A stretch of 64,000 nt of DNA from Stutzerimonas stutzeri (GTDB taxonomy: Bacteria > Pseudomonadota > Gammaproteobacteria > Pseudomonadales > Pseudomonadaceae), in assembly GCF_038561965.1 (NCBI RefSeq), contig NZ_CP139348.1:1860001-1924000 (forward strand). Reading direction: 5' to 3'. Below, piece by piece: positions 62,262 through 64,000 of this stretch. A program made the position numbers and the translations under genes. The notes under the pieces were generated by a model. It searched no databases. It was not told the origin of the DNA and worked only from the letters and a program-made list of their open reading frames with translations. Numbering within the stretch: the stretch's first letter is position 1; each line of letters opens with the position of its first letter.

Positions 62262-63696
62262 GCGGCGGCGCCTGCGGCTGGTGCCGCGCTCGCTGCTCGG
62301 ACGGATGCTGCTCCTGACCCTGCTGGCGGTGTTGCTGGCTCAGGGCCTGTCGAGTCTGATCTGGCTGTCACAGCTGCGCGCCAGCCAGATGGAAGGCCTG
62401 CTGACCAGCGCCCGCAGCCTGGCGCAGTCGATGGCCGCCAGCGTCAGCTACTTCCGTTCGTTGCCACTGGGCTATCGTCCGCTGGTACTCGATCAGCTGC
62501 GCAGCATGGGCGGCACGCGGTTTTTCGTCTCGCTGAACGACAACCCGCTGGACATGAAGATTCTTCCGGAGACGCCGCGCAAGCGGGCCGTCCTGCATGA
62601 AGTGGAGCAGGTGTTGCGTCAACGGCTCGGCGGCGAGGTGGACCTGACCATCGAATTCGTCAGTCCGGACGACCTGCGCATCTTCAACAGCGGCATCAAG
62701 CTCGATGAACTGCCGCGCTCCTGGGCGCACTACGCGCTGGGGCTAGAACCGCTGTCGCCGCCGGTACTGGTGACGCAAATCCAGATCGCCCCACAGGAAT
62801 GGCTGTACCTGGCCTCGCTGATGCCGGCGCCCTACGTCAGCCTGGAAGACGAGGGCCTGCCGATCCAGCAGCTCTGGTTCATCGTGCTGACCAGCGCCTT
62901 TCTGCTGCTGTTCATCGGTCTGCTGGTGCGCTGGCAGAGCCGGCCACTCAAGCGCCTGGCCAAGGCAGCGCGTGAATTGTCGTTGGGCGCCGAGGTGCAA
63001 ACCCTGACCGAAACCGGCGCCAGTGAGATCGTCGAGGTGAGTCGCGCCTTCAACAACATGCGTGAGCGCATCAGCCGTTACCTGACCGAGCGGGGACAAC
63101 TGTTCAGCGCCATTTCCCACGACCTGCGTACGCCCATCACGCGGTTGCGCCTGCGGGTCGAGTTGCTGGAAGACGAAGCCCAGCAGATCAAATTCACCCG
63201 CGATCTCGACGAGCTGGAACTGCTGGTCAAGGGCGCGCTGCAATGCGTGAAGGACACTGATATCCACGAGAACATCGAGGCGGTCGACCTCAATCTGCTC
63301 CTCGAGCATATCGTCGAACCGTATCAGGCCTGTGACCGCACCCGCGTGACCCTGGACGGGCGCGCACTCGCCAGCTATCCCGGCAAGCCACTGGCGCTCA
63401 AGCGCTGCATCGGCAACCTGTTGGATAACGCGCTCAAGTACGGCGAGCGCGCCCATCTACACGTCGAGGACGACAAGGAGACGCTGGTGCTGCACGTCGA
63501 TGACGAGGGCCCTGGTGTACCGGAGCAGCGTCTTGAACAGGTCTTCGAGCCCCACGTACGACTGTCGGGGCAGCAGCAGGGCTATGGGCTGGGCCTTGGC
63601 ATTGCACGCAACATCGCCCACGCCCATGGCGGCGAGCTGAGCATGCGCAACCTGCAGCCGGGTGGGCTGAGGGTGACGCTGACCCTGCCGCGCTGA
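62245..63696 (+). CDS. gtrS: Glucose-locus sensor histidine kinase (GtrS)
   Basis: 483-residue inner-membrane kinase: N-terminal membrane segment 15-40, periplasmic sensing domain (about 50-195; in P. aeruginosa GtrS binds 2-ketogluconate or 6-phosphogluconate), second segment about 212-232, HAMP, phospho-His in ISHDLRTPITRL (near 290), N-box NLLDNALKYG, G boxes DDEGPGVPE and GYGLGLGIA. Confidence 0.92.
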   Translation: MNLRTERRRLRLVPRSLLGRMLLLTLLAVLLAQGLSSLIWLSQLRASQMEGLLTSARSLAQSMAASVSYFRSLPLGYRPLVLDQLRSMGGTRFFVSLNDNPLDMKILPETPRKRAVLHEVEQVLRQRLGGEVDLTIEFVSPDDLRIFNSGIKLDELPRSWAHYALGLEPLSPPVLVTQIQIAPQEWLYLASLMPAPYVSLEDEGLPIQQLWFIVLTSAFLLLFIGLLVRWQSRPLKRLAKAARELSLGAEVQTLTETGASEIVEVSRAFNNMRERISRYLTERGQLFSAISHDLRTPITRLRLRVELLEDEAQQIKFTRDLDELELLVKGALQCVKDTDIHENIEAVDLNLLLEHIVEPYQACDRTRVTLDGRALASYPGKPLALKRCIGNLLDNALKYGERAHLHVEDDKETLVLHVDDEGPGVPEQRLEQVFEPHVRLSGQQQGYGLGLGIARNIAHAHGGELSMRNLQPGGLRVTLTLPR

Positions 63697-63713
63697 ATCA
63701 GCCCCGTGCGCCT

Positions 63714-63780
63714 CGTTACGCGTGTCGCGCCTTTGTAACGGCCTTGTGACCATCGGCCATCCCTTCGTTACCCAGTGACC
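63714..63780. promoter_or_regulatory. CGTTAC/GTAACG repeats upstream of the glucose transporter gene
   Basis: CGTTAC at 63714-63719, its complement GTAACG at 63735-63740, CGTTAC again at 63766-63771, and two GTGACC at 63746 and 63775. A candidate operator for the adjacent GltR, which is known to control this transporter. Confidence 0.45.
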
Positions 63781-63854
63781 ATTTTTCTGCGCATAGACTC
63801 GATCCATCGCAAGCGACCATGACTTGCAGGATAAAAACAAGAAGGTGCCCCTCC

Positions 63855-64000
63855 ATGAATGCGTTCCATCGTCTCGCTCTATCCGTTTCCCTTGCCCTGC
63901 CTGTTCTCGCCCACGCCGGCGAAGTCGAAGTTCTGCACTGGTGGACCTCCGGTGGTGAAAAGCGCGCGGCCGATACCCTGCAGAAGCTGGTCGAGCAGAA
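63855..64000 (+). CDS. Glucose ABC transporter substrate-binding protein, 3'-truncated by the window edge
   Basis: First 48 codons: signal peptide (LALSVSLALPVLAHA), then GEVEVLHWWTSGGEKRAADTL, the start of sugar-binding ABC proteins of the GltB type. AAGGTG precedes the ATG at 63855. In pseudomonads gltBFGK-oprB follows gtrS. Confidence 0.88.
   Translation, partial: MNAFHRLALSVSLALPVLAHAGEVEVLHWWTSGGEKRAADTLQKLVEQ

Noticed and set aside
1..64000. tRNA or rRNA genes, CRISPR arrays, insertion sequences, prophage
   Set aside because: No repeat-spacer pattern, transposase, integrase or terminal inverted repeats, and no tRNA-like cloverleaf noticed by eye; a tRNA scan was not possible.

Overview
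The window is about 62% GC, densely coded chromosomal DNA from a gamma-proteobacterium of the Pseudomonas / Stutzerimonas type. The main reasons are the edd-glk-gltR-gtrS-gltB order of the periplasmic glucose / Entner-Doudoroff locus, a CpxR-CpxP-CpxS-like cluster followed by yciI, a type Vd patatin autotransporter (PlpD), aceK, and a 41-residue PA1414-type small protein. I see no tRNA, rRNA, CRISPR array, insertion sequence or prophage. The genus call is an inference from gene content and order, not from a database comparison.

Region 1 (1-760) is the 3' part of a thiolase gene, closed by a strong terminator. Region 2 (994-14654, all minus strand) is an exopolysaccharide (EPS) locus. In transcription order it holds a polyprenyl-phosphate sugar-1-phosphate transferase, LMW tyrosine phosphatase (wzb), tyrosine autokinase (wzc), GH5 hydrolase, pyruvyl transferase, Wzx-type flippase, an F420-hydrogenase-beta-like Fe-S protein, a Wzy/ligase-type membrane protein, a GT2 glycosyltransferase, a WecG/TagA-type GT26 and, after a 440-base gap, the outer-membrane exporter wza. 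Together these give initiation, assembly, pyruvate decoration, flipping, polymerisation, length control and export. Only two glycosyltransferases follow the initiating enzyme, so the repeat unit is probably small. Non-coding signals include an AlgU-like promoter upstream of the first gene, two possible leader ORFs (before wzb and before wza) and hairpins in the wzc/GH5 gap.

Region 3 (15030-36073) is mostly housekeeping: a YegS-type lipid kinase, CheV, a MOSC protein, lytic transglycosylase Slt, ABC-F ATPase Uup, a universal stress protein, a YafJ/DUF2937 pair, a MoxR-GFA-VWA cluster, a DUF748 protein, cysteine synthase, two DMT exporters in all (one here, one in region 4), AceK, a GST, a DTW-type tRNA-modifying enzyme, YbaN and a YecA-family protein.

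Region 4 (36249-50184) holds RecQ, a MarR regulator with a perfect upstream palindrome, PlpD, a SelW-like protein, a DMT/AraC pair, a MASE2 adenylate cyclase (CyaB-like), a Mpo1-like protein, an OruR-type regulator, DUF808, TrkH, YkgJ and a YdjA-type nitroreductase.

Region 5 (50169-53621) is an envelope-stress two-component locus with a good CpxR box between the regulator and the cpxP-like gene, then yciI. Region 6 (54032-58447) is rnm-yciO-trpS-scpA-scpB, a compact co-directional run. Region 7 (58680-64000) is edd-glk-gltR-gtrS and the start of the glucose ABC transporter binding protein. It carries two conspicuous repeat sets, before edd and before gltB, that look like operators.

No wholly novel system is evident. 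The most interesting material is the regulatory architecture and the odd redox protein of the EPS locus, and the tandem dyads before edd.
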